Numbered from the stretch's first letter, positions 1 through 9,820 are shown. The stretch: DNA of 64,000 nucleotides from CAYFPO01 sp964345035 (GCA_964345035.1 CAYFPO010000008.1:4384-68383), one strand, 5' to 3'. Notes: generated by a model not told the origin, from the sequence alone. Program-made: numbers and translations.

Positions 1-1875
1 TTTCAATTCCGGGCTGTTCTTGTTTGGACCGGGCAGTGTAAATTCTTTTTTCTGCCAGGGGGATGGGGTAATTCTTTTAATGTCTAAATCGGACATTTTT
101 ATGGGCAGCTTTGGTTCATCATTTTTTAACTGTTCAATATACCATGGGGTATTCAATAAACTTAAATTTACCACCCGTACATCTTTCCGTACACCTTCTA
201 CTTCCTGAATATACCAGAGTGGGAAGGTATCATTATCACCATTAGTAAAAATTATCCCATTCGGTTCACAGGAATTCAGCATATTGTAGGCATAATCCCA
301 GGCTACATAATTTCCGCTGCGGTTATGATCCACATAATTTGCTTTGAGCATCACCACGGGCATTACAATGAATAGTCCGAGTGCAATTCCGGAAGTTGCA
401 TATTTTCCAAAATTAGTGTTTTTGAAATATCCTGCTGCCCGTTCCAGTAATCCTGCGGCACCAATACCTATCCAGATGGAAAACGCAAAGAAACTGCCCA
501 CATAAGAATAATCCCGTTCCCGGGGTTGTGGATCATATTGGTTCAGATACAGGATTATCATAACGCCCGTTGCTGCAAATAATGCCAACACAGCCAAACC
601 CCGCTTCCAATCACGGACAAAATGATGTGCCATTCCGCCCAATCCTATGAGAAATGCCAATGGAAGTCCAAACCGTTTCCAGTCAACTCCATCCAGAGTT
701 TTTATGATCGACCCATTTTTTGAAATGAGATTCCAGGATTTATTTTCAGCATTTTCCCGGCCAATGAACTGCCAGGCAAAATACCGTAGATACATTTCCT
801 TAAACTGATAATTCCATACAAAATCCCGTACCTCTGCCGGTTTTGGATTCCCTTTATTGGTTGTCCAACGTCCGGCATAGGAAGAATTCAGTAGGCTCTG
901 TTTTCTGTCCCGAATAGACCAGTCACCGTATTGCTCCCGGTTCAGATATGACACTGCACCCTGAATGGTATCCGGATTGTTTTCATTAATGCTGGGGTGT
1001 TGATTCGCTCTGATAAAAATAGTAGTATAGGAAGTGTACCCCACAAAAATTAATACAATACAAGTGAGAACGGTAGTTAACCGGGCATTTTTGGTATTAA
1101 TAAAATATATCAAAAGCCCCACAATGGATATGACAATAAACAAGGGTGCCTGAATACCAAAATTATCCGCCAGATTTGGAAGACCTTTAATAATTCCCTG
1201 ATAAATGAAAACATATATACCAACGGAAATTAGCCCTGTCAACAAAAAGGTGGAGACTTTGAATTCATATTTTCTATAATATACAATGAGAGCTATAAAC
1301 GGCAGCGCCAACAGATTCAACAGGTGAATACCGGATGCTAACCCCAACATATATGAGATCAAAAGTATGTAGCGAATATTCCCTGGTTCACCGATATGTC
1401 TGCTCCACTTCATGATCATCCAGACAACGATTGCTGTGAAGAATGTGGACATTGCATAAACCTCTGCTTCCACAGCGTTAAACCAGTGAGAATCTGTGAC
1501 TGCGAATGTGCAAGCTCCAATGAATGCACCACCATAAGCTATGACAGCATCATTTACAGACTTCACTTTCCCGCGCCATTCTTCCACGAGTTGAACAATT
1601 ATGAGATACAGGAACATCACTGCAAAAGCACTTACCAGAGGTGATATCAAATTTACCCGTGCACCTACATCCTCAAAAAAGGGCAGTTGAGAAAAGACAT
1701 TCCCCAACAGCAGAAATAACGGACTCCCCGGAGGATGGGGAACTCCCATAGTTACTGAGGTTGCGATGAACTCCCCGCAATCCCAGAATGATGTAGTGGG
1801 TGCCATTGTCAGCAGGTAAATGACAAATGACGCCAGGAAGGTGACCCCAGCCAGTAGCCGATTAATCTGCGGCAT
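1..1875 (-). CDS. DUF2723 multi-pass membrane protein, GT-C glycosyltransferase-like (partial, C-terminus beyond window)
   Basis: I translated the reverse strand by hand: an ATG at 1875-1873 opens a frame that stays open to base 1 (625 codons), so the end lies outside the window. The N-terminal part carries the DUF2723 signature WDCGEFIATS followed by HPPGSPLFLLLG at about residues 28-50, then a series of hydrophobic helices. After roughly residue 500 comes a soluble, probably periplasmic part with NGDNDTFPLWYIQEVEGVR. DUF2723 proteins resemble protein O-mannosyltransferases of the GT-C fold and are thought to move sugars from lipid-linked donors on the outer face of the inner membrane; the real acceptor is unknown. 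The start overlaps the end of the DUF1844 gene by 14 bases, so the two are translationally coupled. Family assignment is firm; enzymatic function is inferred. Confidence 0.88.
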   Translation of the reverse strand, partial: MPQINRLLAGVTFLASFVIYLLTMAPTTSFWDCGEFIATSVTMGVPHPPGSPLFLLLGNVFSQLPFFEDVGARVNLISPLVSAFAVMFLYLIIVQLVEEWRGKVKSVNDAVIAYGGAFIGACTFAVTDSHWFNAVEAEVYAMSTFFTAIVVWMIMKWSRHIGEPGNIRYILLISYMLGLASGIHLLNLLALPFIALIVYYRKYEFKVSTFLLTGLISVGIYVFIYQGIIKGLPNLADNFGIQAPLFIVISIVGLLIYFINTKNARLTTVLTCIVLIFVGYTSYTTIFIRANQHPSINENNPDTIQGAVSYLNREQYGDWSIRDRKQSLLNSSYAGRWTTNKGNPKPAEVRDFVWNYQFKEMYLRYFAWQFIGRENAENKSWNLISKNGSIIKTLDGVDWKRFGLPLAFLIGLGGMAHHFVRDWKRGLAVLALFAATGVMIILYLNQYDPQPRERDYSYVGSFFAFSIWIGIGAAGLLERAAGYFKNTNFGKYATSGIALGLFIVMPVVMLKANYVDHNRSGNYVAWDYAYNMLNSCEPNGIIFTNGDNDTFPLWYIQEVEGVRKDVRVVNLSLLNTPWYIEQLKNDEPKLPIKMSDLDIKRITPSPWQKKEFTLPGPNKNSPELK

Positions 1876-2245
1876 CTGGTTCCTTTTCAGTTTCTTCTTT
1901 GGTATCTGCTTCTTTTGGTGGAGTATCATCTGCAGATTCATCCACATCAGATTTTTCGCCGGTGTCTTCTTCCGGTTTTTTTCTTGATTCAGCCACAAAA
2001 TTCATTCTCAGGTCTGCCAGGGTTTTCTCAAGAAGATTGGCTTCTTCTTCGGACAAATTCCCGTTGGTTTTCTCTTTCAGCATTGACAACATGTCAATAC
2101 TCATAGAGGCACCATCCAAATTGCGTTCTATCTTGTCTGTTGACGGGTCCTTTATCTTCCCCAATTGAATCCAAGCCTGTGTTCCTATGGAGGTTACTAA
2201 ACTGATGAACATAAACGAATTCTGATCAATATTATTTTCTGTCAT
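1862..2245 (-). CDS. DUF1844 domain protein
   Basis: A 127-residue soluble protein. Residues 10-90 match DUF1844: FMFISLVTSIGTQAWIQLGK near the N-terminus, then SIDMLSMLKEKTNGNLSEEE, then LLEKTLADLRMNFV. After about residue 90 it becomes a low-complexity tail rich in Asp, Glu, Lys and Thr, which is presumably disordered. The family has no assigned biochemical role; it is short, helical, and widespread in the FCB group and delta-proteobacteria. It is the first gene of a two-gene unit with the DUF2723 protein, whose ATG lies inside its last codons. The start was chosen at the only Met before the conserved block. Confidence 0.85.
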   Translation of the reverse strand: MTENNIDQNSFMFISLVTSIGTQAWIQLGKIKDPSTDKIERNLDGASMSIDMLSMLKEKTNGNLSEEEANLLEKTLADLRMNFVAESRKKPEEDTGEKSDVDESADDTPPKEADTKEETEKEPDAAD

Positions 2246-2395
2246 TGGTTTCCTTGATGATTTTTGTTGAAAATTAGACCTGAAATTTACAGGAATTTAT
2301 TCTATAAAATTACAGGGAAAACAAAATGCTTTTATTGAATTAATCCGGAAGGAGAAAGAGAATGACAGTATTTGATTGATTAAATTGGTTTAACT

Positions 2396-2631
2396 TCATT
2401 TCAAGATCGTCACTTTCTGGGTTTTGGAAAAGTCACCAGCCTGCCCACCCAAATTATTGGTTTCTGGTTGGCAGGCCTGCATTTGAATTATGTATTCTCC
2501 AAGAGAATAAATACTGGATGGACAATATCCAGTATATCTACCACACCATCCTGATTCAGATCACCCAGAAGGTCTCTGTCCTGTGAAAACAGGAAGAAAA
2601 ACAAAGACAGTATTGTGAGAAAGGGATTCAT
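2396..2631 (-). pseudogene. Remnant of a secreted protein: signal peptide + dockerin-like repeat, frameshifted into a T9SS-type C-terminal tail
   Basis: This region fills most of the gap between the DUF1844 gene and recG. On the reverse strand an ATG at 2631 starts a 47-codon frame (2631-2488). It has a hydrophobic leader (FLTILSLFFFLFS) followed directly by GDLNQDGVVDILDIV, a dockerin/EF-hand-like calcium loop, then stops. A second frame, overlapping the end of the first, reads SLGEYIIQMQA and, after a 36-bp palindrome, GDFSKTQKVTILK-stop at 2396. That is the usual ending of a type IX secretion C-terminal domain. The body between leader and tail is missing and the two parts are out of frame, so this is a decayed internal-deletion remnant. 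The short first frame could still be translated as an exported stub. Confidence 0.6.
2440..2475. repeat. 36-bp imperfect palindrome inserted in the secretion-tail remnant
   Basis: On the + strand it begins CCTGCCCACCC and ends GGTTGGCAGG; the two ends pair over about 10 bp with one mismatch around a loop of roughly 15 bases. Removing exactly these 36 bases restores a normal T9SS tail reading (MQA joined to GDFSKTQ), which indicates a real insertion. Its first 11 bases match those of the palindrome at 51756-51790 at 10 positions. Confidence 0.6.
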
Positions 2632-2766
2632 AACAAAATTTACACCCTTTTTTCCCTATAAAACACTGAAGAATATGAATTGGAATTTCTGATACAGTGT
2701 AATAAAACCCTTTAAGCTGTAAAACTTGCACGATAAGGTGTAAAAAATTGCAGTTCAGTGTGTATT

Positions 2767-4869
2767 TTAACTGATATTCACAAATTCCAGCATATCACTG
2801 TAATCTTTAATAAACTGTTCCCGTATTTTATGGTGTTCTTTCTGTTGGAGATGTGGGTCTTTAGTTATCAATGAAAATGCTGCCTGCCGGGCATTCCGTA
2901 TGATGGGACCATCGGTGAGTATATTCCCAATTTTCATTTTCATATAGCCATGCTGGCGTTTACCAAAAAATTCTCCCGGTCCCCGAAGTTTCAGATCTTC
3001 ATCTGAAATTTTGAATCCATCATTGGTTTCTGAAATCACTTTCAATCGGTGTTCAGATTCGGGAGTTGATTTTCTCTCTACCAATATACAATAACTTTTT
3101 TCCGTTCCCCGTCCGGTTCTCCCCCGCAATTGATGAAGTTGTGAGAGTCCAAATCTCTCAGCATTTTCAATCACCATCACTGTAGCATTGGGGACATCAA
3201 TTCCTACTTCAATAACGGTTGTAGATACCAAAACCTGAATATCATTGTTGGCAAAGGATTCCATCACTGTGTTCCGCTCATCCACTTTCATCCTGCCGTC
3301 AATATATCCCAGTGAATATTCCGGGAAAATTGTATTTTTCAGCATTTCATATCCGGATTTTGCCGCTTTAATATCAACATTTTCACTGTCTTCAATTACC
3401 GGATACACTATAAAACACTGCTGTCCCCTGTTTACCAAATCTTTTATGAATCCATAAACCTTTTCTATTTTTTGTGGTGAAACAATCCTTGTAGTAATTT
3501 CCCTGCGGTTTTTGGGTAACTCATCAATGATGGATACATCCAAATCACCGTGATAAGTGATGGCAAGTGTCCGGGGTATTGGTGTGGCGGTCATTGCCAG
3601 GATTTCCGGAGTATATCCTTTTTCAATAAGTTTTTTTCTCTGCTCCACTCCAAACCGATGCTGTTCATCTACAATGATCAGTCCCAGATCTTTGAAAACG
3701 ACATTCTCCTGAATGAGTGCATGGGTACCGACAATTAGCTGTAGTTTTCCCGATTCTAGATTTTCTAAAATTACCTGTTTTTCATTTTTTTCAATACTTC
3801 CTGTGAGCAGACTACATGATATTTCTACCAGTTCACAATATTTTTTAAAACTTCGGTAGTGCTGCTCCGCTAAAATTTCTGTTGGAGCAAGCACTGCAAC
3901 TTGAGCACCATGCCCTACCACAATGGATGCAATGAGCATGGCAACAACAGTCTTCCCTGAACCAACATCACCCTGCAGCAAACGATTCATCTGCCGGTCT
4001 GAAATTAAATCGCTCCGAATTTCCCTAAGCACACGGATCTGGGCGTTCGTCAATTCAAATGGTAATTTTTCATACATCCGTTTTACAAAGGGACCTTTTT
4101 CATCAAAGATTCTTCCTGTTGTAGATTCAGACTGATTCCGCCGCAGTGCCATTAATAACTGTAGAAAGAAATGTTCGTCAAATTTTAACCGGTACCGAGC
4201 GGATTCCACTGCCTTCATATCTTCCGGTTGGTGGATACAGCTTAAAGCTCTGTCCTTTGGAATTAATCCATACTCCCTGGTAAATTTCTCCGGGAAAATA
4301 TCAGGGATTTCAGTATCCAGTTTTTCAAGAGCAGTCCAAATTATTTTTCTGAATCCACGGCTTTCCAATCCCACAGATTTTAATTCTGAAGTCCCGGGAT
4401 ATACAGGTATTATCTGACCGGTATTAATGGGGTCCTGCTTTTTATCTAAAATATCAAATTCCGGATGAGTGATTTTAAATCCATTGTAAAAATCCACTTT
4501 TCCGTATGCAGCAACCAGGTCACCTACAGTAAATTTTTCAACTATCCAACTCAACGCATGAAACCAGATCAATTGGATAGTGCCTCTGCCATCTTCGAGA
4601 TTTACCTGGTAATAATTCCGTTTTCTGGTTTTCCGCAGACCGCAGGATTGTACATTACCAACCACCAATGCTTCTTCTCCTACCTTCACATGGTTCATTT
4701 GAATGACTCTTGAGCGGTCAATATATCTTCTGGGGAAATAATGGAGTAAATCACCGATTGTTGTTATGCCATGTTCAATCAACACTTTACCGCGGCGGGG
4801 TCCTACACCTTTTAAATAGGTTATTTCAGTATTACAATTTAGATTATAATATGCAGTCTCAGAATTCAC
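2767..4869 (-). CDS. recG: ATP-dependent DNA helicase RecG
   Basis: A 700-residue protein of normal RecG length. RecG unwinds and regresses stalled replication forks and Holliday junctions in the cytoplasm. Visible in order: a helix-hairpin entry (LKGVGPRRGKVLIEHGI) with the RecG signature LLHYFPRRYIDRS in the first 60 residues, an OB-fold wedge domain (about 70-150), Walker A GDVGSGKT near residue 300, the DEAD-variant VDEQHRFGVEQR near 400, motif III TATPIPRT, and motif VI QLRGRTGRG near 580. The C-terminal RecG-specific region (LRGPGEFFGKRQHG) is also present. It is followed on the same strand, in transcription order after valS, with 21 bases between them, so the two probably share a transcript. 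No anomalies seen. Confidence 0.97.
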   Translation of the reverse strand: MNSETAYYNLNCNTEITYLKGVGPRRGKVLIEHGITTIGDLLHYFPRRYIDRSRVIQMNHVKVGEEALVVGNVQSCGLRKTRKRNYYQVNLEDGRGTIQLIWFHALSWIVEKFTVGDLVAAYGKVDFYNGFKITHPEFDILDKKQDPINTGQIIPVYPGTSELKSVGLESRGFRKIIWTALEKLDTEIPDIFPEKFTREYGLIPKDRALSCIHQPEDMKAVESARYRLKFDEHFFLQLLMALRRNQSESTTGRIFDEKGPFVKRMYEKLPFELTNAQIRVLREIRSDLISDRQMNRLLQGDVGSGKTVVAMLIASIVVGHGAQVAVLAPTEILAEQHYRSFKKYCELVEISCSLLTGSIEKNEKQVILENLESGKLQLIVGTHALIQENVVFKDLGLIIVDEQHRFGVEQRKKLIEKGYTPEILAMTATPIPRTLAITYHGDLDVSIIDELPKNRREITTRIVSPQKIEKVYGFIKDLVNRGQQCFIVYPVIEDSENVDIKAAKSGYEMLKNTIFPEYSLGYIDGRMKVDERNTVMESFANNDIQVLVSTTVIEVGIDVPNATVMVIENAERFGLSQLHQLRGRTGRGTEKSYCILVERKSTPESEHRLKVISETNDGFKISDEDLKLRGPGEFFGKRQHGYMKMKIGNILTDGPIIRNARQAAFSLITKDPHLQQKEHHKIREQFIKDYSDMLEFVNIS

Positions 4870-4890
4870 TGCTATCGATTTAGATCTGTT

Positions 4891-7560
4891 TTAGCTGAGG
4901 GAATTAAAATTTTCTTCTAATTTTGAAAGAGCTGAAGAATATTTTTTAAATTTCTCTTTTTCGTGATTAACCACATTTCCCGGAGCACGATTTACAAAAT
5001 TCTCGTTATTCAATTTTCCATTCACTGCATTCAACCGACCTTTCATATCCTCAATCTGACTCCTTAATCGTTTTCTTTCCTTTTTAATATCAATAAGCCC
5101 GGAAAGTGGTATGAAAATCTCGAGATCATGGACTACAGCAGTAGCTGACTGTCCCGGTTTTTCAATGGATTCACCAACTTCAATAGATTCCACTTTTACA
5201 AGTCTTTCCAGATAGTCTTTGTGGGAAGTCAGTATTTCCGTAGATGTAGATTGCCCTCTGACAAAAATGGATATTTTCTTACCGGGGGAAATACTCAAGT
5301 TGGTCTTTACAGTCCGTAATGAAGAAATAACATCCATAATGATTTGAATTTCTTTTTCGATCTGGGGCTGTATTTTGTCTGCATCTGATTCAGGCCAATT
5401 AGCGGTAAGCAATATTGCTTCATCTCTACAGATTGTGCTCCAAATCTCTTCCGTAATAAAGGGAGTATATGGATGAAGCAGTTTTAAAATTGATTTCAGC
5501 ACATATACTGCCACCGATCTGGCTGTATTTTTATCTGATTCATTTTCACCATACAGACGGGTTTTGGAAAATTCAATATACCAGTCACAAAAATCACTCC
5601 ATACAAAATCGTATACGAGTTTAACTGCTTCATTCAATCGGTATTGAGCATAAGCATTATCCACATTTTCGATGGTGTTGTTCAATCTGGAAATTATCCA
5701 TAGATCCGTCTTATCCAATTTTGTTGAGCCAAATACCAGTTCGTCTGGTGGTCCATCCAGATTCATCTGAACAAATCGTGCAGAATTCCAAAGCTTATTC
5801 ATAAAATTCCTACCCTGTTCGATCCGGTCTTCAGTGAATAGAATATCAGATCCCTGTGGTGCAATCAGGAGCATTCCCACCCGCAATGCATCTGCTCCAA
5901 ACTGTTCTATGAGATCCAGAGGATCGGGGGAATTTCCCAAACTTTTACTCATTTTTCTTCCCAGCTTATCCCTGACAATGCCGGTAAAATACACATTGGT
6001 AAATGGAATTTCATCTTCAAAATACAAACCTGCCATGATCATTCTTGCAACCCAGAAAAAAATGATATCCGGCCCGGTCACCAAATCCTGAGTAGGATAG
6101 AAAGTCTTCAGATCATTGGATTTCTTTGGCCATCCCAGAGTAGCGATGGGCCAAAGCCAGGAAGAAAACCATGTATCTAACACATCTTGATCCTGTTTCC
6201 AACCGTCACCATCCGGTGGATTCAGTCCGCAGTAAATCTCTTCATTTTTGTACCAAACGGGAATTCGGTGGCCCCACAAGAGCTGCCGGGAAATACACCA
6301 ATCTCTGATATTCCCTAGCCAGTGATTATAGGTCTTAACCCACCGATCAGGGTAAAATTTTACGTTATCGTCCTCCACTGCCTTCAAAGCCTTTTCTGCA
6401 AGTGGTTTCATTTTCAGAAACCACTGTTTGGAAAGATATGGCTCAACCACTGCATCCGTCCGTTCGGAATAACCAATGTTGTGAGTGTATTCTTCAATTT
6501 TTTCGAAAAGACCCAGAGATTTGATCTCCTCCACCACTTTTTCTCTTGCCTCATCTCTGGTTAATCCGTGATACTGACTGGGTGTATTCTCATTCATTGT
6601 TGCATTGGGGTGCATCACGTTGATTATTTCCAACTGATGCGTTTCTCCCATCATAAAATCATTGGGATCGTGAGCCGGTGTAACTTTCACACAACCGGTA
6701 CCAAATTCCATATCCACAAATTCATCGGCAAATATGGGTATTTCCCGGTTCACAATGGGGAGTATGACAGTCTTTCCGACCAATCCACTGTAGCGGCCAT
6801 CTTTGGGATTCACAGCAACCCCTGTATCGCCCAGCATAGTTTCCGGTCTGGTTGTTGCAACAATCAGGTATTCTTCAGAATCCTTGATGGGATACCTGAA
6901 ATGCCAGAGATGTCCCTGTGTTTCTTTATAAATGACTTCTTCTTCGGAAAGTGCTGTCAATCCAACCGGATCCCAGTTGATGATGCGTTCACCTCGGTAG
7001 ATAAGTCCATCGTTATACAATCTCACAAAACATTCAAGGACTGCATTTGAATAATCCTCATCCATTGTAAACTTTTCTCTACTCCAGTCACAGGAACATC
7101 CCAGTTTTTTTAACTGTTTGATGATTGTACCGCCATATTTCTCTTTCCACTCCCATGCATGCTTCAGAAACTCTTCTCTGCCAATTTTCAGTTTATCTGT
7201 CCCCTGATCTTTCAGCATTTTGGTAACTTTTGCCTCTGTAGCAATGGATGCATGATCAGTGCCGGGCAGCCAAAGTGTATTTTTACCCTGCATTCTTGCC
7301 CTACGGATGAGTACATCCTGAATGGTGTTATTTAATACATGCCCGATTGTGAGAATCCCGGTCACATTTGGTGGAGGAATCATAATGGTAAAAGATTCCT
7401 GCTCAGAATTAATATCAGGTGAAAATTTACCGGAATTCTCCCAGGCAGCATACCATTTTTCTTCCACACTGGATGGATCATATACTTTTGTAAGCTCTAT
7501 ACCGGACACAGTTGTTCTTTCAAATTGAATTGAATTATTAAGTGGATTTGCATAGCCCAA
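4891..7560 (-). CDS. valS: Valine--tRNA ligase
   Basis: An 889-residue class Ia aminoacyl-tRNA synthetase that charges tRNA-Val. It shows the N-terminal entry VYDPSSVEEKWYAAWE, the active-site block PPPNVTGILTIGHVLN with the HIGH-equivalent at residues 71-74, the editing (CP1) domain with TTRPETMLGDTGVAV, KMSKS (GRKMSKSLGNSPDPL) near residue 535, an anticodon-binding helical domain, and a C-terminal coiled-coil arm rich in Lys and Glu. The odd point is TIGH rather than HMGH/HIGH in the first signature; the second His is kept. The ATG at 7560 leaves about 20 extra N-terminal residues before the conserved start, with no later Met available. It is transcribed away from miaA across a 168-base divergent gap. 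Confidence 0.96.
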   Translation of the reverse strand: MGYANPLNNSIQFERTTVSGIELTKVYDPSSVEEKWYAAWENSGKFSPDINSEQESFTIMIPPPNVTGILTIGHVLNNTIQDVLIRRARMQGKNTLWLPGTDHASIATEAKVTKMLKDQGTDKLKIGREEFLKHAWEWKEKYGGTIIKQLKKLGCSCDWSREKFTMDEDYSNAVLECFVRLYNDGLIYRGERIINWDPVGLTALSEEEVIYKETQGHLWHFRYPIKDSEEYLIVATTRPETMLGDTGVAVNPKDGRYSGLVGKTVILPIVNREIPIFADEFVDMEFGTGCVKVTPAHDPNDFMMGETHQLEIINVMHPNATMNENTPSQYHGLTRDEAREKVVEEIKSLGLFEKIEEYTHNIGYSERTDAVVEPYLSKQWFLKMKPLAEKALKAVEDDNVKFYPDRWVKTYNHWLGNIRDWCISRQLLWGHRIPVWYKNEEIYCGLNPPDGDGWKQDQDVLDTWFSSWLWPIATLGWPKKSNDLKTFYPTQDLVTGPDIIFFWVARMIMAGLYFEDEIPFTNVYFTGIVRDKLGRKMSKSLGNSPDPLDLIEQFGADALRVGMLLIAPQGSDILFTEDRIEQGRNFMNKLWNSARFVQMNLDGPPDELVFGSTKLDKTDLWIISRLNNTIENVDNAYAQYRLNEAVKLVYDFVWSDFCDWYIEFSKTRLYGENESDKNTARSVAVYVLKSILKLLHPYTPFITEEIWSTICRDEAILLTANWPESDADKIQPQIEKEIQIIMDVISSLRTVKTNLSISPGKKISIFVRGQSTSTEILTSHKDYLERLVKVESIEVGESIEKPGQSATAVVHDLEIFIPLSGLIDIKKERKRLRSQIEDMKGRLNAVNGKLNNENFVNRAPGNVVNHEKEKFKKYSSALSKLEENFNSLS

Positions 7561-7728
7561 AGTTTAGGGTGATTTCGGTGTTTACTTAAAGGTGGAAATT
7601 TGTGAATTTATCTTCCATCAATAAAATTATAGATTTTTAAAAATATTGTTATTTTTGATACTTGTAAATTACTTCCATCAATTTTATTTAAGATTGTTAC
7701 GATTAATTAACTCAAATGAATTCAAACT

Positions 7729-8670
7729 ATGAATGATAAACAAAATTTTTCCGTTGATCTAATCATCATTCTTGGTGCTACAGCAACAGGTAAAACACGT
7801 TTAGCAGTAAAAATTGCTGGTGCTCTGAACGGAGAGATCATTTCTGCAGACTCCCGACAGGTTTATAGAAAATTGGATATTGGAACCGGGAAGGATTATG
7901 ATGACTATTTTATAGCAGGAAAAACCATTCCCTATCACCTAATTGATATTTTGGATCCTGAAGAAAATTATTCTGTATATCAATTTCAAAAAGATTTTAA
8001 GACAGTTTTTGAGAAAATAACCAAAAAAGGGAAACAACCCATCCTCTGCGGAGGAACCGGATTGTATATTGAATCTGTGTTGCTGGATTATCCCCTGTCC
8101 GGTTTCCCACCTGATTTTCAACTGCGGGAAGAATTGGAATCCAAGAATATCAGTGAATTACTTGAATTAGCAGGAATTGAATTCAATGAAAATACCAATG
8201 AATCAGAAAGAAATAATAAACGAAGGATAATTCGGTTTATAGAGAAATCAGTTTATAACCCCAAATCGGCAGTACAGCATATAAAAATTGACTCAGTATT
8301 CGTTTTGGGAATTGATTTACCCAGAGATATCATCCGTAGGAAAATTTCAGATAGATTGAACTACCGCCTGAAGAATGGATTAATAGAAGAAGTAGAACAA
8401 TTGGTTCAGCAGGGATTGGTGTTTGAACGATTGGACTATTTTGGATTGGAATATCGTTTTATAGCAAAATTTCTACAGGGACAAATATCCAGAACTGAGC
8501 TGCAGGAAAAACTTGGTACAGCTATACATCAATTTGCCAAACGTCAATTATCATGGTTCAGAAGGATGGAAAGACGGGGAATAAAAATACATTGGATACC
8601 TAATGGTGATTTTGAAATTGCTATTAAAACCATCTATGATAATACAGTTCTGACAGAAGAAAAACCGTGA
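7729..8670 (+). CDS. miaA: tRNA dimethylallyltransferase (N6-isopentenyl-A37 synthesis)
   Basis: A 313-residue MiaA, which transfers a dimethylallyl group to A37 of tRNAs that read UNN codons. Visible features are the P-loop GATATGKT at about residues 16-23, the conserved GEIISADSRQVYRKLDIGTGK, HLIDILDPEENYSVYQF, CGGTGLYIESVL, and the C-terminal QFAKRQLSWFRR block that contacts tRNA. Length is normal. It opens a plus-strand unit; the following glycosyltransferase starts at a GTG that overlaps its stop codon by four bases, so the pair is translationally coupled. The region upstream (7561-7728) is AT-rich and must hold the divergent promoters for miaA and valS, but no clear consensus can be picked out. 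Confidence 0.96.
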   Translation: MNDKQNFSVDLIIILGATATGKTRLAVKIAGALNGEIISADSRQVYRKLDIGTGKDYDDYFIAGKTIPYHLIDILDPEENYSVYQFQKDFKTVFEKITKKGKQPILCGGTGLYIESVLLDYPLSGFPPDFQLREELESKNISELLELAGIEFNENTNESERNNKRRIIRFIEKSVYNPKSAVQHIKIDSVFVLGIDLPRDIIRRKISDRLNYRLKNGLIEEVEQLVQQGLVFERLDYFGLEYRFIAKFLQGQISRTELQEKLGTAIHQFAKRQLSWFRRMERRGIKIHWIPNGDFEIAIKTIYDNTVLTEEKP

Positions 8671-9812
8671 GCACGGTAATTAAATCTTATTTGAAAAAAA
8701 GGGCTGAACGGGAGCCCTGGCAGTTAAAAAATCAGCCTAAAAAGAGGAAATACCAATTCGTAATCTGTATTCCGGCATTTGCAGAGGCAGAATACTTACC
8801 ATATACCTTACAAAGTATTTCCGCACAGGACAAACAACTTCTAGAAAATACAATTGTCATTATTGTTATCAATAACGGACCGAATCCCGAACCAGACATA
8901 CTTAGAAATAACACAGTAACCGAACAAATAGTCTTGAATAATCGTTGGGGTTTTGAAGTAGTCCCTGTGGATGCCTACTCAAGAGGAAATGATCTTCCAA
9001 TAAAATATGCTGGAGTGGGTCTTGCTAGAAAAATCGGGTTTGATCTTGCACTCCCATATACCAATGGAAGCACCATATTCTGCAGTTTGGATGCAGATAC
9101 ATTGATTTCATCAGATTATTTACCAGTAATTAATAAATTTTATCAAGACAAAACTTTTATTGCCGGGGTTACAGATTTTTCACACCAGGTTCCTAAGTCT
9201 AAAGAAAAAATTAAATCGATAAAAATTTATGAAGATATTTTAAGACACATATCAAGTAAAATGAAAGATTCCGGATCACCTTATTTTTATCATTCAATTG
9301 GGTCAACAATGACCTGTCTCGCAAATGCCTATGCTGCAGTAGGTGGTATCCCCCGGAAGAAGGCAACCGAAGATTTCTATTTCCTCCAGGAATTAGCGAA
9401 ATTTAAATCTGTAGGAATAATTGAAGATACAACTGTGTATCCTTCTGCAAGAGATTCTGTGAGAGTATATCTTGGTACGGGATTTAGAATGAACCAGGTA
9501 AAAAATGGATTTGATCTGAATAAATTGAATTTTTCTGATAATTCGTTTACCATTTTAAAAAAGTGGCTTGAATTCGGTACAAAAAGTAGTAATAAAACAA
9601 TACAGGAAGTTTTTATTAATTCTGGCAATATCCACGAGGAATTACCTCAATTTTTAAAATCTGAAAAAATTGAGGGTATCTGGTCCGGATTACAAAAATC
9701 ATCGCCGTCCGATTACCATTTTGAGAAACAATTTCATCGGTGGTTCGATGGTTTGAAAACATTGAGGTTATTAAAATTCTTCAGTGAAATGCAACAGGGA
9801 CCCGGAGGTTAG
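8667..9812 (+). CDS. Glycosyltransferase family 2-like protein
   Basis: A 381-residue cytoplasmic protein with a GT-A fold start: VICIPAFAEAEYLPYTLQSI near residue 30, then IIVINNGPNPEPDILRNN, and a DxD-type nucleotide-sugar/metal motif in FCSLDADTLISSDYLP near residue 155. The central part has a family-2-like acceptor-loop segment (AAVGGIPRKKATEDFYFLQEL) that matches the usual GG...EDxxL pattern. No membrane segment is visible. The donor and acceptor cannot be told from sequence. It starts at GTG (GTGA overlap with the miaA stop). Coupling to miaA may be positional only. A hairpin lies across its stop codon. Confidence 0.8.
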   Translation: MSTVIKSYLKKRAEREPWQLKNQPKKRKYQFVICIPAFAEAEYLPYTLQSISAQDKQLLENTIVIIVINNGPNPEPDILRNNTVTEQIVLNNRWGFEVVPVDAYSRGNDLPIKYAGVGLARKIGFDLALPYTNGSTIFCSLDADTLISSDYLPVINKFYQDKTFIAGVTDFSHQVPKSKEKIKSIKIYEDILRHISSKMKDSGSPYFYHSIGSTMTCLANAYAAVGGIPRKKATEDFYFLQELAKFKSVGIIEDTTVYPSARDSVRVYLGTGFRMNQVKNGFDLNKLNFSDNSFTILKKWLEFGTKSSNKTIQEVFINSGNIHEELPQFLKSEKIEGIWSGLQKSSPSDYHFEKQFHRWFDGLKTLRLLKFFSEMQQGPGG

Positions 9813-9820
9813 GTCCCTGT
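9794..9820 (+). terminator. Possible terminator hairpin at the end of the miaA-glycosyltransferase unit
   Basis: A perfect 9-bp stem (ACAGGGACC / GGTCCCTGT) with a 9-base loop spans the glycosyltransferase stop codon. It lacks a following T-run, so intrinsic termination is uncertain. The 190-base gap to the next gene makes a transcript end here plausible. Confidence 0.35.

Noticed and set aside
1396..1644. A + strand 82-codon frame with several Cys
   Set aside because: It lies on the opposite strand of the DUF2723 membrane protein and has no ribosome-binding site or known motif; a shadow frame.
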